NCBI RefSeq assembly: GCF_002243645.1
Contig: NZ_CP017704.1
Coordinates: 3,924,001-3,988,000 of the forward strand
DNA: 64,000 nucleotides
From: Peribacillus simplex NBRC 15720 = DSM 1321
GTDB lineage: Bacteria > Bacillota > Bacilli > Bacillales > DSM-1321
Direction: 5' to 3'
Position numbers and translations under genes: made by a program. Below are positions 48,731 through 58,430 of the stretch, piece after piece (positions within the stretch are counted from its first letter, which is position 1; each line of letters starts with the position of its first letter). The notes under the pieces are model-generated. The model did not search any database, was not told where the DNA came from, and was given only the letters and a program-made list of their open reading frames with translations.

Positions 48731-50339
48731 TGTAAAACCGGCAATGAGAGTCATTTATATACCTATCTTACTGCTATTTGCCGCTTTTCTTTTCTTGCCG
48801 CTTGGCGTATTGTTCGTCCGTTCTTTTGAAACGGCTGATGGAATCAATCTCTCGAATTATTTAACGGTCCTTTCAAATGCAGAGCTGATGAAGTCATTTG
48901 GAAACAGCGTGAAAATCTCAGGGCTCACAGCCGTCATTACGACCGTTTTAGCTTTTTTCCTGGCCTATTCCATCCATTGCACCCGATTATACAGGCCATT
49001 AAAAAGTGTAATTAAAACAGGGATCCTTATTCCGATGCTGCTTCCGACGATCACATTCGGGTTTGCGATCATCTACTCTTTCGGCAATCAAGGAATCATA
49101 ACGAAGATTTTTGGAAGGAATCTATTCGATATATACGGATTTAATGGATTATTGATAGGTTATGTGATTTATACATTGCCATCAGCTTTTCTTCTCATTA
49201 ATAATTCCTTCAAGTACATGGATAAAAAGTTCATAATCGTTTCGAAATTAATGGGTGACGGAACGATAAGAAGTTTTATGAATACGATCATACGGCCATT
49301 GTCGGGAACTTTGGGAGGAGCCTTTGTACTTTCCTTCATCTTGAGCTTCACCGATTTTGGGATACCGGCTTCAGTCGGCGGGACCTACTCCGTTGTTGCG
49401 ACGCAACTGTATCAAGTCATGCTAGGTTCAATCCCTGATTTCAATAATGGTGCAGTGATTGCCATTCTCATGCTCATTCCGGTAGTATTCAGTGTTTTCC
49501 TATTAAACTATCTGGAAAAACTTAATTTTCATTATGACAAGTTCAGCGATATCGAAATGACGCAGCACAAAGGGAGGGATATATGTTTTGGGGGTATCTC
49601 GCTGCTGGTCTTAATAGGGATGTTTTCTGTATTCGCGGTCATGTTCATTGCACCATTTTTAACTAGTTTCCCATATGATCTCTCGTTCACCTTAAAGCAC
49701 TTTATCGACACATTCCAATCGAGCGATTTAACGGCAGTCTATAAAAACTCCTTATTCGTTGCCTTAATGACGGCCGTACTGGGAACGCTCATCGCTTTTA
49801 GCTCGGCAGTTTTGAATGTCCGAACGCCCCTTAGGGGGAAATCGTCAATGGATGTCATTTCGATGCTGACGACTACAGTACCAGGAATGGTGTTGGGTTT
49901 ATCGTATTTGCTGCTGTTCAACGGCAGCAGCTGGAAGGGGACCTTTGCCATCATCATTCTATGTAACATGGTCCACTTCTTTACGACACCCTATTTAATG
50001 GCGAAAAACTCTTTATCCAAAATGAACCCTGCTTGGGAAACCACCGGGAATCTATTGGGGGATAGCTGGATCAGGACAATCTATCGTGTCATTCTGCCAA
50101 ACTCGGCATCTACGGTGATCGAGATGTTCAGCTACTATTTCATTAATAGTATGGTGACGATCAGCGGAATCATCTTTTTGGTCACGGCCCAAACCACATT
50201 AGTGGCCAGTAAAATTAAAGAGCTTCAGCATTTTGCCAAATTCAATGAAATATTCATCCTGTCTTTACTTATCTTTTTTACAAATCTAGTCGTGAAGCTG
50301 CTTTGTGATCATTATCAAAAAAGACAATTCAAACATTAA
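48723..50339 (+). CDS. fused two-domain ABC permease for aminoethylphosphonate
   Basis: 538 residues with about 12 membrane segments and two BPD_transp_1 domains, each with an EAA-like loop: residues about 165-200 (SKLMGDGTIRSFMNTIIRP) and about 430-465 (TTGNLLGDSWIRTIYRVILP). FbpB-type fusion in which one chain supplies both permease halves; known AEP systems often use two genes (PhnU/PhnV). ATG at 48723 overlaps the ATPase gene end. Confidence 0.87.
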   Translation: MPDVKPAMRVIYIPILLLFAAFLFLPLGVLFVRSFETADGINLSNYLTVLSNAELMKSFGNSVKISGLTAVITTVLAFFLAYSIHCTRLYRPLKSVIKTGILIPMLLPTITFGFAIIYSFGNQGIITKIFGRNLFDIYGFNGLLIGYVIYTLPSAFLLINNSFKYMDKKFIIVSKLMGDGTIRSFMNTIIRPLSGTLGGAFVLSFILSFTDFGIPASVGGTYSVVATQLYQVMLGSIPDFNNGAVIAILMLIPVVFSVFLLNYLEKLNFHYDKFSDIEMTQHKGRDICFGGISLLVLIGMFSVFAVMFIAPFLTSFPYDLSFTLKHFIDTFQSSDLTAVYKNSLFVALMTAVLGTLIAFSSAVLNVRTPLRGKSSMDVISMLTTTVPGMVLGLSYLLLFNGSSWKGTFAIIILCNMVHFFTTPYLMAKNSLSKMNPAWETTGNLLGDSWIRTIYRVILPNSASTVIEMFSYYFINSMVTISGIIFLVTAQTTLVASKIKELQHFAKFNEIFILSLLIFFTNLVVKLLCDHYQKRQFKH

Positions 50340-50352
50340 TGAGGGGGATATT

Positions 50353-51345
50353 ATGTTTAAGACGATGAAGATAGCCTTACTGTCTCTAGTTGCTTTAAGT
50401 TTGGTATTTGTATTGGTGGGCCGTAACAGCGGCAAAGCGGATGAGGAAAAGGTGGTCATTTATACGAATGGCGATGAAGAAGCCACTGCAGCAATGGAGA
50501 CTTCCCTGAAAGATGCCGGATACGAAGGGAAATATGTCCTTCAATCATTAGGCACATCTGAATTAGGAGGGAAACTGCTGGCAGAAGGCGCTGAAATCGA
50601 GGCTGATGTCGTGACGATGAGTTCCTATTTCATCGAAAGTGCACAGGATCAGCACTCCATGTTTAAGGACCTGTCATTCAGTACCAAAGCATTGGAACAA
50701 CATCCAGCCTATTATACGCCGATTTTGGCAAATACCGGTTCCATTTTTGTGAATACGGAAGTGCTCAAACAAAAAGGCCTGCCGATGCCGACCTCGATTA
50801 AGGACTTAACAAAGCCGGAATATAAAGGGTTCGTTTCAATTCCTAATATCTTGGACTCTTCAACAGGGTGGCTGTTAGTTCAAGCAATTATCAGTCAATA
50901 CAGTGACGGGGAAGGGAAAAAGGTTCTCCATGATTTAATAGCAAATAGCGGTCCGCATCTTGAGAGCTCAGGTTCTGGTCCAATCAATAAAGTGCAAGCA
51001 GGGGAAGTGGCTGCCGGTTTTGGTTTACGCTATCAAGCCGTGATGGCTAAAGAGTCGGGCTTACCAATCAAGTTTGTCGATCCCATTGAGGGGAATTTCT
51101 CCTACACGGAATCCGTCGCTGTCGTCAATAAGGATAATGAAGCTAAAACAAGTTTAGCAATGAAAATGGCAGAAACGATCAGTAAAGATGCTAGAGAAGA
51201 ACTGTTGGAACATTACCCGGTCGCACTTTATGAAGGTGAAAAGGTAACGGAAAAGAACAAACCGGCCCACCCTATGAAATTCGAGCTGCCTCTAACGGTC
51301 GAATTATTAAAACAGCATCAAGAGTTTTTTAAATCAGCACAATGA
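50353..51345 (+). CDS. aminoethylphosphonate-type substrate-binding protein lacking the lipobox cysteine
   Basis: 330 residues of the periplasmic-binding-protein type II (iron/AEP) family: VVIYTNGDEEATAAMETSLKDAGY start, SLGTSELGGKLLAEG and NTGSIFVNTEVLKQKGLPMPTS. The signal peptide ends FVLVGRNSGK where relatives have LVGCxSGK: the lipid-accepting Cys is Arg24 (codon CGT, 50422-50424), one T-to-C change from TGT. Without it the protein could not be lipid-anchored and may be secreted or membrane-retained by its signal. ATG with GAGGGGG 6 bases upstream. It sits between permease and PhnW. Confidence 0.87.
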   Translation: MFKTMKIALLSLVALSLVFVLVGRNSGKADEEKVVIYTNGDEEATAAMETSLKDAGYEGKYVLQSLGTSELGGKLLAEGAEIEADVVTMSSYFIESAQDQHSMFKDLSFSTKALEQHPAYYTPILANTGSIFVNTEVLKQKGLPMPTSIKDLTKPEYKGFVSIPNILDSSTGWLLVQAIISQYSDGEGKKVLHDLIANSGPHLESSGSGPINKVQAGEVAAGFGLRYQAVMAKESGLPIKFVDPIEGNFSYTESVAVVNKDNEAKTSLAMKMAETISKDAREELLEHYPVALYEGEKVTEKNKPAHPMKFELPLTVELLKQHQEFFKSAQ

Positions 51346-51370
51346 TAAATACAGTGAGGAGTGAAGGAAA

Positions 51371-52465
51371 ATGAATACTTATAAACTTTTAACGCCTGGA
51401 CCGCTGACCACTACAAGTACGGTGAAACAGGAAATGCTTGTTGACCGCTGTACGTGGGAAAATGATTATAAAGAAATCACACAAAAAATCAGATCCCAGC
51501 TTCTTGAATTGGCATATGCTGCAAACGGAGAGTATACAGCTGTACTTATGCAGGGAAGCGGCTCGTTTGTTGTAGAATCTGTGCTGACGACAGCACTTTC
51601 AAAATCCGATAAAGTGCTGATCATAACGAATGGCGCATATGGAAAACGGATTGTGAAAATGGCGGAGTGCATCGGATTGAATCATGTGGAATATGGCGTT
51701 GAGTACAATGAATTTCCAAAGGAAGCTGAAATCCGGAACATTTTACTGGATGATAGTGATATCACACATATTGCAATGGTTCATTGTGAAACGACGACAG
51801 GGATTTTAAATCCGATAGAAATGGTTTCGAAGATATCAAAGGAACAAGGGAAAACCTTGATCATTGATGCGATGAGCAGCTTTGGCGGAGTTGAGATGAA
51901 TGTGCCTGAACTCGGAATTGATTATTTGATCAGCAGTGCAAATAAATGCATTCAAGGAATCCCTGGTTTTGGTTTTGTCATTGCAAAGCTTGAGAAATTG
52001 TTGGCTTGTGAAGGCAATGCCCGCAGTTTGTCCCTGGATTTATATGATCAGTGGAAAGAGATGGACAAGGATGGGAAATGGCGCTTCACATCCCCAACAC
52101 ATGTAGTGGCCGCGTTTGCTAAAGCGTTGGAAGAATTAACTGAAGAAGGCGGCATTCCAGCCAGATTCTCCCGCTATAAAAATAATAATGATAGGCTGAG
52201 GGAGCTGATGGGTAAATTGGGCATTCGTACATATATCTCACCTGATAAACAATCGCCTATCATTACAACTTTCCTTTTTCCTACTGAAACCTTTGATTTT
52301 GAGGAATTCTACAATTTTATCAAAGAGAGGGGCTACGTAATCTACCCCGGAAAGCTTACTGACATAGATACATTCCGTATCGGAAATATTGGCGAAATCT
52401 ATGAAGAAGATATCGAGGAACTTGGCAGGATCGTAGAAAAATATATGAAAGTGGTGACAGTATGA
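51371..52465 (+). CDS. phnW: 2-aminoethylphosphonate-pyruvate transaminase PhnW
   Basis: 364 residues, class V aminotransferase. LLTPGPLTTTSTVKQEML is the PhnW start, HCETTTGILNP the substrate/PLP loop, IIDAMSSFGG the PLP Asp, and SSANKCIQGIPGF carries Lys192 for the Schiff base. Converts 2-aminoethylphosphonate plus pyruvate to phosphonoacetaldehyde plus alanine. Overlaps phnX by 4 bp. AGTGAGGAGTGAAGG region upstream as ribosome site. Confidence 0.95.
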   Translation: MNTYKLLTPGPLTTTSTVKQEMLVDRCTWENDYKEITQKIRSQLLELAYAANGEYTAVLMQGSGSFVVESVLTTALSKSDKVLIITNGAYGKRIVKMAECIGLNHVEYGVEYNEFPKEAEIRNILLDDSDITHIAMVHCETTTGILNPIEMVSKISKEQGKTLIIDAMSSFGGVEMNVPELGIDYLISSANKCIQGIPGFGFVIAKLEKLLACEGNARSLSLDLYDQWKEMDKDGKWRFTSPTHVVAAFAKALEELTEEGGIPARFSRYKNNNDRLRELMGKLGIRTYISPDKQSPIITTFLFPTETFDFEEFYNFIKERGYVIYPGKLTDIDTFRIGNIGEIYEEDIEELGRIVEKYMKVVTV

Positions 52466-53277
52466 ATAAGATAGAGGGAATCATTTTGGATTGGGCTGGA
52501 ACGGCTGTGGATTTTGGATGTTTTGCGCCAGTGAATGTTTTTGTGGATATTTTTAAGAATGCTGGACTGGACGTGACGATGGAAGAAGCCAGGGCTCCAA
52601 TGGGCATGCTAAAAATCGACCATATTCGTGCGATGCTGACCATGTCAAGGATATCTACGTTATGGGAAGAACAATACGGAAGGCCATTCAATGAGGAAGA
52701 TGTTGAAAAACTATATGCTGAATTCGAACCGGCACTAATGATGTCATTGGCGGATTATACAGATCCCATTCCGGGGGTTATCGAGACGGTGGAAGCATTA
52801 AGAAATCGCGGCCTGAAGATTGGGTCGACAACGGGATATACGGATACAATGATGGAGGTCGTAGTGGCAAATGCTTTGAATAAAGGGTATCGGCCGGATT
52901 TCCATGTAACCCCGGATACAACCCATTCGATTGGAAGGCCTTATCCTTACATGATATATCGGAATATGGAAGAATTGAAGTTAACTGCATCATGGAAGGT
53001 AGTGAAGGTAGGAGATACCATTTCCGATATGCAAGAGGGAGTGAATGCTGGGGTATGGTCGGTCGGAATCATTGTCGGAAGCTCCGAGATGGGATTGAGT
53101 TTGAATGAGTATACAAGTTTACCAGAACGAGATAAACAAAATCTCATCTCTAAAACGGCAGACACCTTTATGCAAAACGGAGCAGACTTTACCATCAAAA
53201 CGATGGAGGAACTACCTGAACTCATAGATCACATCAACCTTCTTATAGCAGAAGGGAAAAGACCTCGTTCAAGCTAA
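52462..53277 (+). CDS. phnX: phosphonoacetaldehyde hydrolase PhnX
   Basis: 271 residues, HAD superfamily. Nucleophile Asp10 (ILDWAGTAVDFG) and Schiff-base Lys51 (MGMLKIDHIR) correspond to Asp12 and Lys53 of the B. cereus enzyme. GSTTGYTDTMM (motif II Ser/Thr) and KVGDTISDMQEGVNAG (motif III/IV) complete the site. Cleaves phosphonoacetaldehyde to acetaldehyde and phosphate, finishing AEP breakdown. Last gene; a terminator follows. Confidence 0.95.
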   Translation: MNKIEGIILDWAGTAVDFGCFAPVNVFVDIFKNAGLDVTMEEARAPMGMLKIDHIRAMLTMSRISTLWEEQYGRPFNEEDVEKLYAEFEPALMMSLADYTDPIPGVIETVEALRNRGLKIGSTTGYTDTMMEVVVANALNKGYRPDFHVTPDTTHSIGRPYPYMIYRNMEELKLTASWKVVKVGDTISDMQEGVNAGVWSVGIIVGSSEMGLSLNEYTSLPERDKQNLISKTADTFMQNGADFTIKTMEELPELIDHINLLIAEGKRPRSS

Positions 53278-53288
53278 CATTCAGTGCC

Positions 53289-53347
53289 AAAAAAAGTGCA
53301 GCATATCCTTCTTTCTCGATTGGGAATGAGATATGACTGCACTTTTT
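53289..53347 (+). terminator. terminator of the phosphonate operon
   Basis: AAAAAGTGCAG-CATATC / GATATG-CTGCACTTTTT long stem with a ~22-base loop, 12 bases after phnX. Confidence 0.82.
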
Positions 53348-53533
53348 CACTTTTGGACTGAGTGTTATCTCGATTCTCTTTTTACTTTTTACAAGGTGAG
53401 GATATACTTACGACATCAATTTTTTCGTTAGATAACCATTCGATAGATTAATCCAGTAATGATCTGTAGGTCTCATACCGACAATAGTTGTGTCTAAATC
53501 GTTTTTCATCTTTTTTTTATAAACATCGTGACT

Positions 53534-54889
53534 TTATTTTAAATCTACACCATAATTTTCTTCGATTTTCAATACTGGCGGCTGTTTTTTAAGTCCTTTT
53601 GTCAATACAAGTAAATAAATGAAGCCTATTATTAACCAACTTACTCCAAGTACTTTTGAGTGCGCATCAAGATTCACAAGTAGTAAAATATCAAGAGCAG
53701 CTCCAATAATAGGAACAATTAAATATAAGACAGTTCCTTTTACCGAACGTTCTCTATTTCTAATATAATAATGAGCAATTACGGAAATATTAACACAAGT
53801 GTATGCAAGAAACGCCCCGAAATTAATAAATGATGCTACAAGATCTAAACTTAAAAATAAAGCAAGCAAAGAGACAAAACTAATGATCAGTATATTATTT
53901 ACGGGTGTTCTATATCTCGGATGCAGGGTGCCAAAGAACTTTTTAGGAAACTGTCCGTCTCGCCCCATCGTATAGAGGACTCGTGATGCACTTGCCTGGG
54001 ACGACATGGCACTACCCAATACAGCTAATGCGTAAAGCGCAAGATATATTGAGTACATCGCCTTTCCACCAACAAGTTTAATAATTTCGTAGGCAGCCGA
54101 ATCAGGATTATTAAATGTGTTATACTCTGGCCATACAAGATACGAGAAATATGCAACACTTGTAAAGATTAAACCACCACCAAGAGTAATTAAAATAACA
54201 GCTCGGGGAATTGTTTTCTTAGGGTTCACTGTCTCTTCCGCAAACGCTGTAACTGATTCAAACCCAAGGAAACAAAAGCATAATAATGCTGCTCCAGCTA
54301 TTGTATAAGAAAAGGGTTCTTTCGAATTATAGAATGGCTCAAGAGATAAAAGAGTTGCCGTGCTTTCTCCCATAAAAATTTCCTTAATAGAAAAACCTAT
54401 AAAGATAAGGATAAAAAGAAGAGCGAAAATCGTTATGAATGCGTTTACATTTGTGGCAATCTTCAATCCTTTAATATTAATAAAAGTGACGAGAATCAGC
54501 ATACCTGCAATCCAGATGTAACTTGGAATTGTAGGAAAGGCTGCTGAGAAAAAAATACCAAAAACTAAATAATTCACCATTGGCATAAATAAATAATCCA
54601 TTAAGATCACCCATCCGACAAGAAATCCAACAGAGGGATTGAGAGATTTTTGCGTATAAACATAGGCAGAACCGGAAGATGGAAACGCAATTGCCATTTT
54701 CCCATAACTGTAAGCTGTAAACATCATTACCACTAGAGCAACTATCATTGCCCCTGGAACAGTACCGTGGGAAATATTGGCCGCAATACCATACGTAGTA
54801 AAAGCTGTGGTTAACCCCATAAATGAAAAACCAAACAATACAACTGGAATGAGTGTCAGTGTTCTATCCGTTTTCCTTATATTTGACAT
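53534..54889 (-). CDS. APC family amino acid/polyamine permease
   Basis: 451 residues with 12 membrane segments. LFGFSFMGLTTAFTTYGIAA, FPSSGSAYVYTQKSLNPSVGFLVGW and CFCFLGFESVTAFAEETVNPKKTIPRA are classic APC motifs; closest in feel to PuuP/YhdG-type importers. RBS GAGGAG before the ATG. It follows an alanine-dehydrogenase-family gene on the same strand with ~350 bp between and shares a divergent PucR regulator, so an amino acid such as alanine is the best guess for substrate. Confidence 0.85.
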   Translation of the reverse strand: MSNIRKTDRTLTLIPVVLFGFSFMGLTTAFTTYGIAANISHGTVPGAMIVALVVMMFTAYSYGKMAIAFPSSGSAYVYTQKSLNPSVGFLVGWVILMDYLFMPMVNYLVFGIFFSAAFPTIPSYIWIAGMLILVTFINIKGLKIATNVNAFITIFALLFILIFIGFSIKEIFMGESTATLLSLEPFYNSKEPFSYTIAGAALLCFCFLGFESVTAFAEETVNPKKTIPRAVILITLGGGLIFTSVAYFSYLVWPEYNTFNNPDSAAYEIIKLVGGKAMYSIYLALYALAVLGSAMSSQASASRVLYTMGRDGQFPKKFFGTLHPRYRTPVNNILIISFVSLLALFLSLDLVASFINFGAFLAYTCVNISVIAHYYIRNRERSVKGTVLYLIVPIIGAALDILLLVNLDAHSKVLGVSWLIIGFIYLLVLTKGLKKQPPVLKIEENYGVDLK

Positions 54890-55029
54890 GTAAAATACTC
54901 TCCTCTTTTACCTGACTTAACCTTTTGTAAGAAATAGGATCAATATTATTACTTCCATGGCTTTTTTAATACGTGGGTTTCTAGAAATCATAAAAAAGTC
55001 AGAAAAGATGCTAGGGAGCCTACTTTGAA
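54890..55029. other. upstream region of the permease gene
   Basis: About 140 bp, AT-rich, no clear promoter or terminator motif. It lies upstream of the permease gene and downstream of a gene remnant. Confidence 0.3.
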
Positions 55030-55191
55030 TTATCCATGAATTTGTTGTCTTATTTCCTCATTCCTCGTAAGGAATTCCGTCTGCAGAATAACAAAGATAA
55101 TTCCTGCAAAAATCTTCTCGCTGGCATCTTTACTGACTCCTGGAATTTCTTTAGTAGCGACTTGTTCAATAACGTGTATACTGATTTCTAA
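55030..55191 (-). pseudogene. gene remnant, C-terminal fragment of unknown protein
   Basis: 54 codons open without ATG/GTG/TTG start, reading LEISIHVIEQVATKEIPGVS, continuing KDASEKIFAGIIFVILQ and ending RNEEIRQQIHG, then a stop. Amphipathic and coding-like, but no start or ribosome site and a stop just upstream. Probably the tail of a lost gene between the ald-like and permease genes. Family not recognised. Confidence 0.4.
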
Positions 55192-55239
55192 TCAATAGAT
55201 ATGAAACTTAGAATATGAGATAACTCTAAGAACGCTTTA

Positions 55240-56361
55240 TTATTTTGACAATAGTAACTCTGTTTTTATATCTGTATAAGGCATGTTATGATTGATCCCA
55301 ACTTCGTGATGAACAATTTCACCGTTCAAAGTGCTGATACAATTTCTTACTATTACATCATTTTCTATAACCTCTTTCAAACCATTATTCGCAATGTTCA
55401 TAATATATGGGCCGGTTGTCATCAACATCATGTTTGTCGAGGTTTGTGGACAAAGAGCCGGCATATTCGGGACACAGTAATGTAGGACTTCTTGTTCATA
55501 GTAAACTGGATCCTCTAAAGTCGTATAACGTGAGGTTTCAATTATACCCGTTCCTGCAATATCAATAATAATAGAATTAGGTTTCATCTTGCTGACCATC
55601 TCTCGTGTAATGAGAGCCTCGGTTACCCCTGGCATCGGATAAATTGTATTAATTAAAACATCACTTTGAATAAGTTCTTCGAACATCATATCTTTATCCC
55701 AACACAAAATGTCCACTTGTGGCAACTGATTGTTCAAATAATCAATGCGTTTCATTGATGCTTCCATGATTGTTACATTCAATCCAAGACCCACAGCAAC
55801 TTGCGCTGTATTGAGTCCAGCGTTGCCACCACCAAGTATGAGTACATTACTCGACGGTAAACCGGCCAGTTTCCGGAGAAGTATTCCTTTTCCACCATAA
55901 CCATATTGAGCATATTTGACTGCTTCAAGCATTGCTAATGTTCCTGCAATTTCACTCATTGGTTTAATCGTAGGTCTTGTCCCATCAGGTAAAACGATTA
56001 ATTCCATTGATAATGAAATTGCTTTTTTATCTAGTAATGCCTGTGTCATTTCATGATTTACATCTTCCGCCAAATGAAACCATGCCATTATCATTTGATT
56101 TTCTTTAAGAAGGCCGTATTCATAGGGTTGAAGTTCCTTCACTTTAACAACAAATTCTGCCTTCTCATAAATTTCGTCAATCGTGTTTACTATTTTTGCT
56201 CCGGCCAAAACATATTTCTCGTCACAAAAACCACTAGCTTCACCTGCCATGCTTTGTATTAGTACTTCATGACCGAAAGTTGTTAATTTTTTTACCCATG
56301 TTGGATTTAATCCCACTCTAGTCTCTGCAGTTTTTAATTCTTTAGGAACTCCTACTATCAT
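55240..56361 (-). CDS. ald: alanine dehydrogenase family enzyme
   Basis: 373 residues, similar in length to Ald. MIVGVPKELKTAETRVGLNP start, catalytic Lys in FVVKVKELQ and His in MAWFHLAED, the KPMSEIAG motif, and the NAD fold VLILGGGNAGLNTAQVAVGLG. Interconverts L-alanine and pyruvate/ammonia with NAD. It is divergent from canonical Ald: typical blocks such as VAIDQGG read IAGTGIIETS here, so substrate specificity may differ. AAGGAG ribosome site. Divergent PucR/AdeR gene upstream. Confidence 0.85.
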   Translation of the reverse strand: MIVGVPKELKTAETRVGLNPTWVKKLTTFGHEVLIQSMAGEASGFCDEKYVLAGAKIVNTIDEIYEKAEFVVKVKELQPYEYGLLKENQMIMAWFHLAEDVNHEMTQALLDKKAISLSMELIVLPDGTRPTIKPMSEIAGTLAMLEAVKYAQYGYGGKGILLRKLAGLPSSNVLILGGGNAGLNTAQVAVGLGLNVTIMEASMKRIDYLNNQLPQVDILCWDKDMMFEELIQSDVLINTIYPMPGVTEALITREMVSKMKPNSIIIDIAGTGIIETSRYTTLEDPVYYEQEVLHYCVPNMPALCPQTSTNMMLMTTGPYIMNIANNGLKEVIENDVIVRNCISTLNGEIVHHEVGINHNMPYTDIKTELLLSK

Positions 56362-56789
56362 TGTTCATTCTCCTTTTTAATTGCATTTAATTTATTGAAC
56401 ATTCTAAAATCTTACAGGGAAATGATAACCCTTTCATTAGACACGAGGTTAAATTTATATTAGTTTTTTTTTAACCAAGCACTTTTGGTCATCTTGAACT
56501 TTTATGAATACAGCATTGGTAAAAAAAGTATAATTTTTCCATTGTTTATTTAATGTTTTGGTCGTTTTATGTTTCAGTACTCCATCGTTCATGCGCACAT
56601 ATAACTGCTGAAAAATGGTGTGAATTATGAAAGATTCTCAGGTTGATTAAGGTATTTCATCAAAGCACGTAAAAGTACGCATTACTTGGGGTTAAACAGA
56701 GATAGGGATCTCTATTTTATGGGCTTAGACTTTCTAGTATAGTTATAATAAAATGATACAGCTAACAATTATTAAATGAGGAGGTACAT
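56362..56789. other. divergent control region between ald and the PucR gene
   Basis: About 430 bp, AT-rich. A TATAAT sequence at about 56743-56748 could be the -10 for the PucR gene, but no good -35 partner was found. No clear PucR operator identified. Confidence 0.35.
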
Positions 56790-58430
56790 ATGCTTACAGT
56801 ACAAGATGTTCTTAAGCGCCCACTCTTTTCAAAGACGGAGGTAGTTGCGGGGGCAAACGGGTTGCACCGTCAAGTCAAATGGACACATGTCCTTGAAATT
56901 CCGTTTTTTGATGATACCATCTTTCAGGGAGGGGAACTGATACTCTCCACCGGATTTGGGTTTGAATGGAGAGACTCCTCTAATACATCATTTTTATTAA
57001 ATCTTATCGAACGCAACGCTTCATGTTTATGTATAGAACTTGGACACTACTTCGAAAAGGTCCCTAAAGAAATGATCGAGCTGGCAAATGAGTATAACTT
57101 TCCGATTATTATTTTCAAAGAATTCATAAATTTCGTCGAAATAACACAGGATCTACATGCGTTTATCATTAATGCTCATCATGAGAAGTTGGTTACATTA
57201 GATTCGATTTCAAGAAAGTTCCATTCATTGTCACTCACTACTCATGGGTTATCAAATATTTTAAAGTTGTTGCAACAGAAGACAGAAGCACCAATTATCT
57301 ATCTTCCAATAGAAGGAACACCTTTTTCGATTCCAGGATTGAAAAATGAATTTATGGAACAGCTTCTTCAAACCATTTATGAAGATAAAGAACACTGGCA
57401 TGACCGAATTACAAATGATTCGCCTGTTGAATGGAAGGCATTAAACCATACTATTCTTCTCCAACCGATCGGAGCAATGGATCAAATCTGGGCGTACCTT
57501 GTTATGGTTTTAGATCGTGAATCGGATGAATTTGATTTCCTTATCCTTGATCGTGCTTCTCTAGCAATCTCACAAGACTTATTGCGCAAACATTATTTGG
57601 ATGAAAAACGATTACGTTTAGAATCTACATGGCTAAATGATTTACTTTATAGACGCATCAATAATGAGGAACAAGCAAGGGGATTTATTTCGTTAAAATC
57701 TAAGCGCGCTTCTATACATTATCGAATTGTTATCGTTGATATCGAAGATGTTTTTCATCCGTCTTCATTAAGTTTATCGGATGAAGAAAATGAATCTGCT
57801 ATTTATCATTATTCTTTAAAAATTCGATCTGGGTTCGCAAAATATTCTTTTACACCCTATATCACATCAGTAAGAAATCAGATTATTGTATTAGCTATTG
57901 ATCTTGGAACTGCCGATTCCTCTAAGGCACGCTTCTTGAAAGTGATCAATGCCTTGCTATATGTTAAAGAAGGTGAATCTAGCCAAATCCGTATAGGCGT
58001 TGGGCGACAATACCAGTTACTTTTGGATGCTCATACTGGTTATCGAGAAGCGCAGTTAGCTTTAAATTATCGTACGTTTTCAACAAGTGCCTTTTACGAA
58101 GACCTTGGCATCTTTCGGTTGATACAATTAATTCAGCATGATCAAGATACAGCCCATTTTATTGAAGACTATCTCTCTCCTTTAATATCCTATGATAAGG
58201 AATATGGAACGGAATTGCTTCTGACTTTAGCAAAATACTTTGAGCTTGATCGCTCAAAGAAGCTTACTGCTCAAAAATTACATGTTGTAAGACAAACACT
58301 CTATCATCGGCTGGAAAAAATAAAAAAGATTCTTGATCTTGATTTTGATATGCCGGAGAACAGATTAAACGTTGAAATGGCTTTGAAAGCATATCAACTC
58401 ATACAGCAAGTGGGAGTACCTACGAAGTAG
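56790..58430 (+). CDS. PucR family transcriptional regulator (AdeR-like)
   Basis: 546 residues. N-terminal PucR domain (1-120: LTVQDVLKRPLFSKTEVVAGANGLHRQVKWTHVLE), middle GGDEF-like domain (about 290-430) and C-terminal HTH_30 (LAKYFELDRSKKLTAQKLHVVRQTLYHRLEKIKKIL, about 480-515). B. subtilis AdeR has this architecture and activates ald. Here it is divergent from an ald-family gene and an amino-acid permease, so activation of those genes by alanine is the likely role. GAGGAGG ribosome site. Confidence 0.88.
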   Translation: MLTVQDVLKRPLFSKTEVVAGANGLHRQVKWTHVLEIPFFDDTIFQGGELILSTGFGFEWRDSSNTSFLLNLIERNASCLCIELGHYFEKVPKEMIELANEYNFPIIIFKEFINFVEITQDLHAFIINAHHEKLVTLDSISRKFHSLSLTTHGLSNILKLLQQKTEAPIIYLPIEGTPFSIPGLKNEFMEQLLQTIYEDKEHWHDRITNDSPVEWKALNHTILLQPIGAMDQIWAYLVMVLDRESDEFDFLILDRASLAISQDLLRKHYLDEKRLRLESTWLNDLLYRRINNEEQARGFISLKSKRASIHYRIVIVDIEDVFHPSSLSLSDEENESAIYHYSLKIRSGFAKYSFTPYITSVRNQIIVLAIDLGTADSSKARFLKVINALLYVKEGESSQIRIGVGRQYQLLLDAHTGYREAQLALNYRTFSTSAFYEDLGIFRLIQLIQHDQDTAHFIEDYLSPLISYDKEYGTELLLTLAKYFELDRSKKLTAQKLHVVRQTLYHRLEKIKKILDLDFDMPENRLNVEMALKAYQLIQQVGVPTK

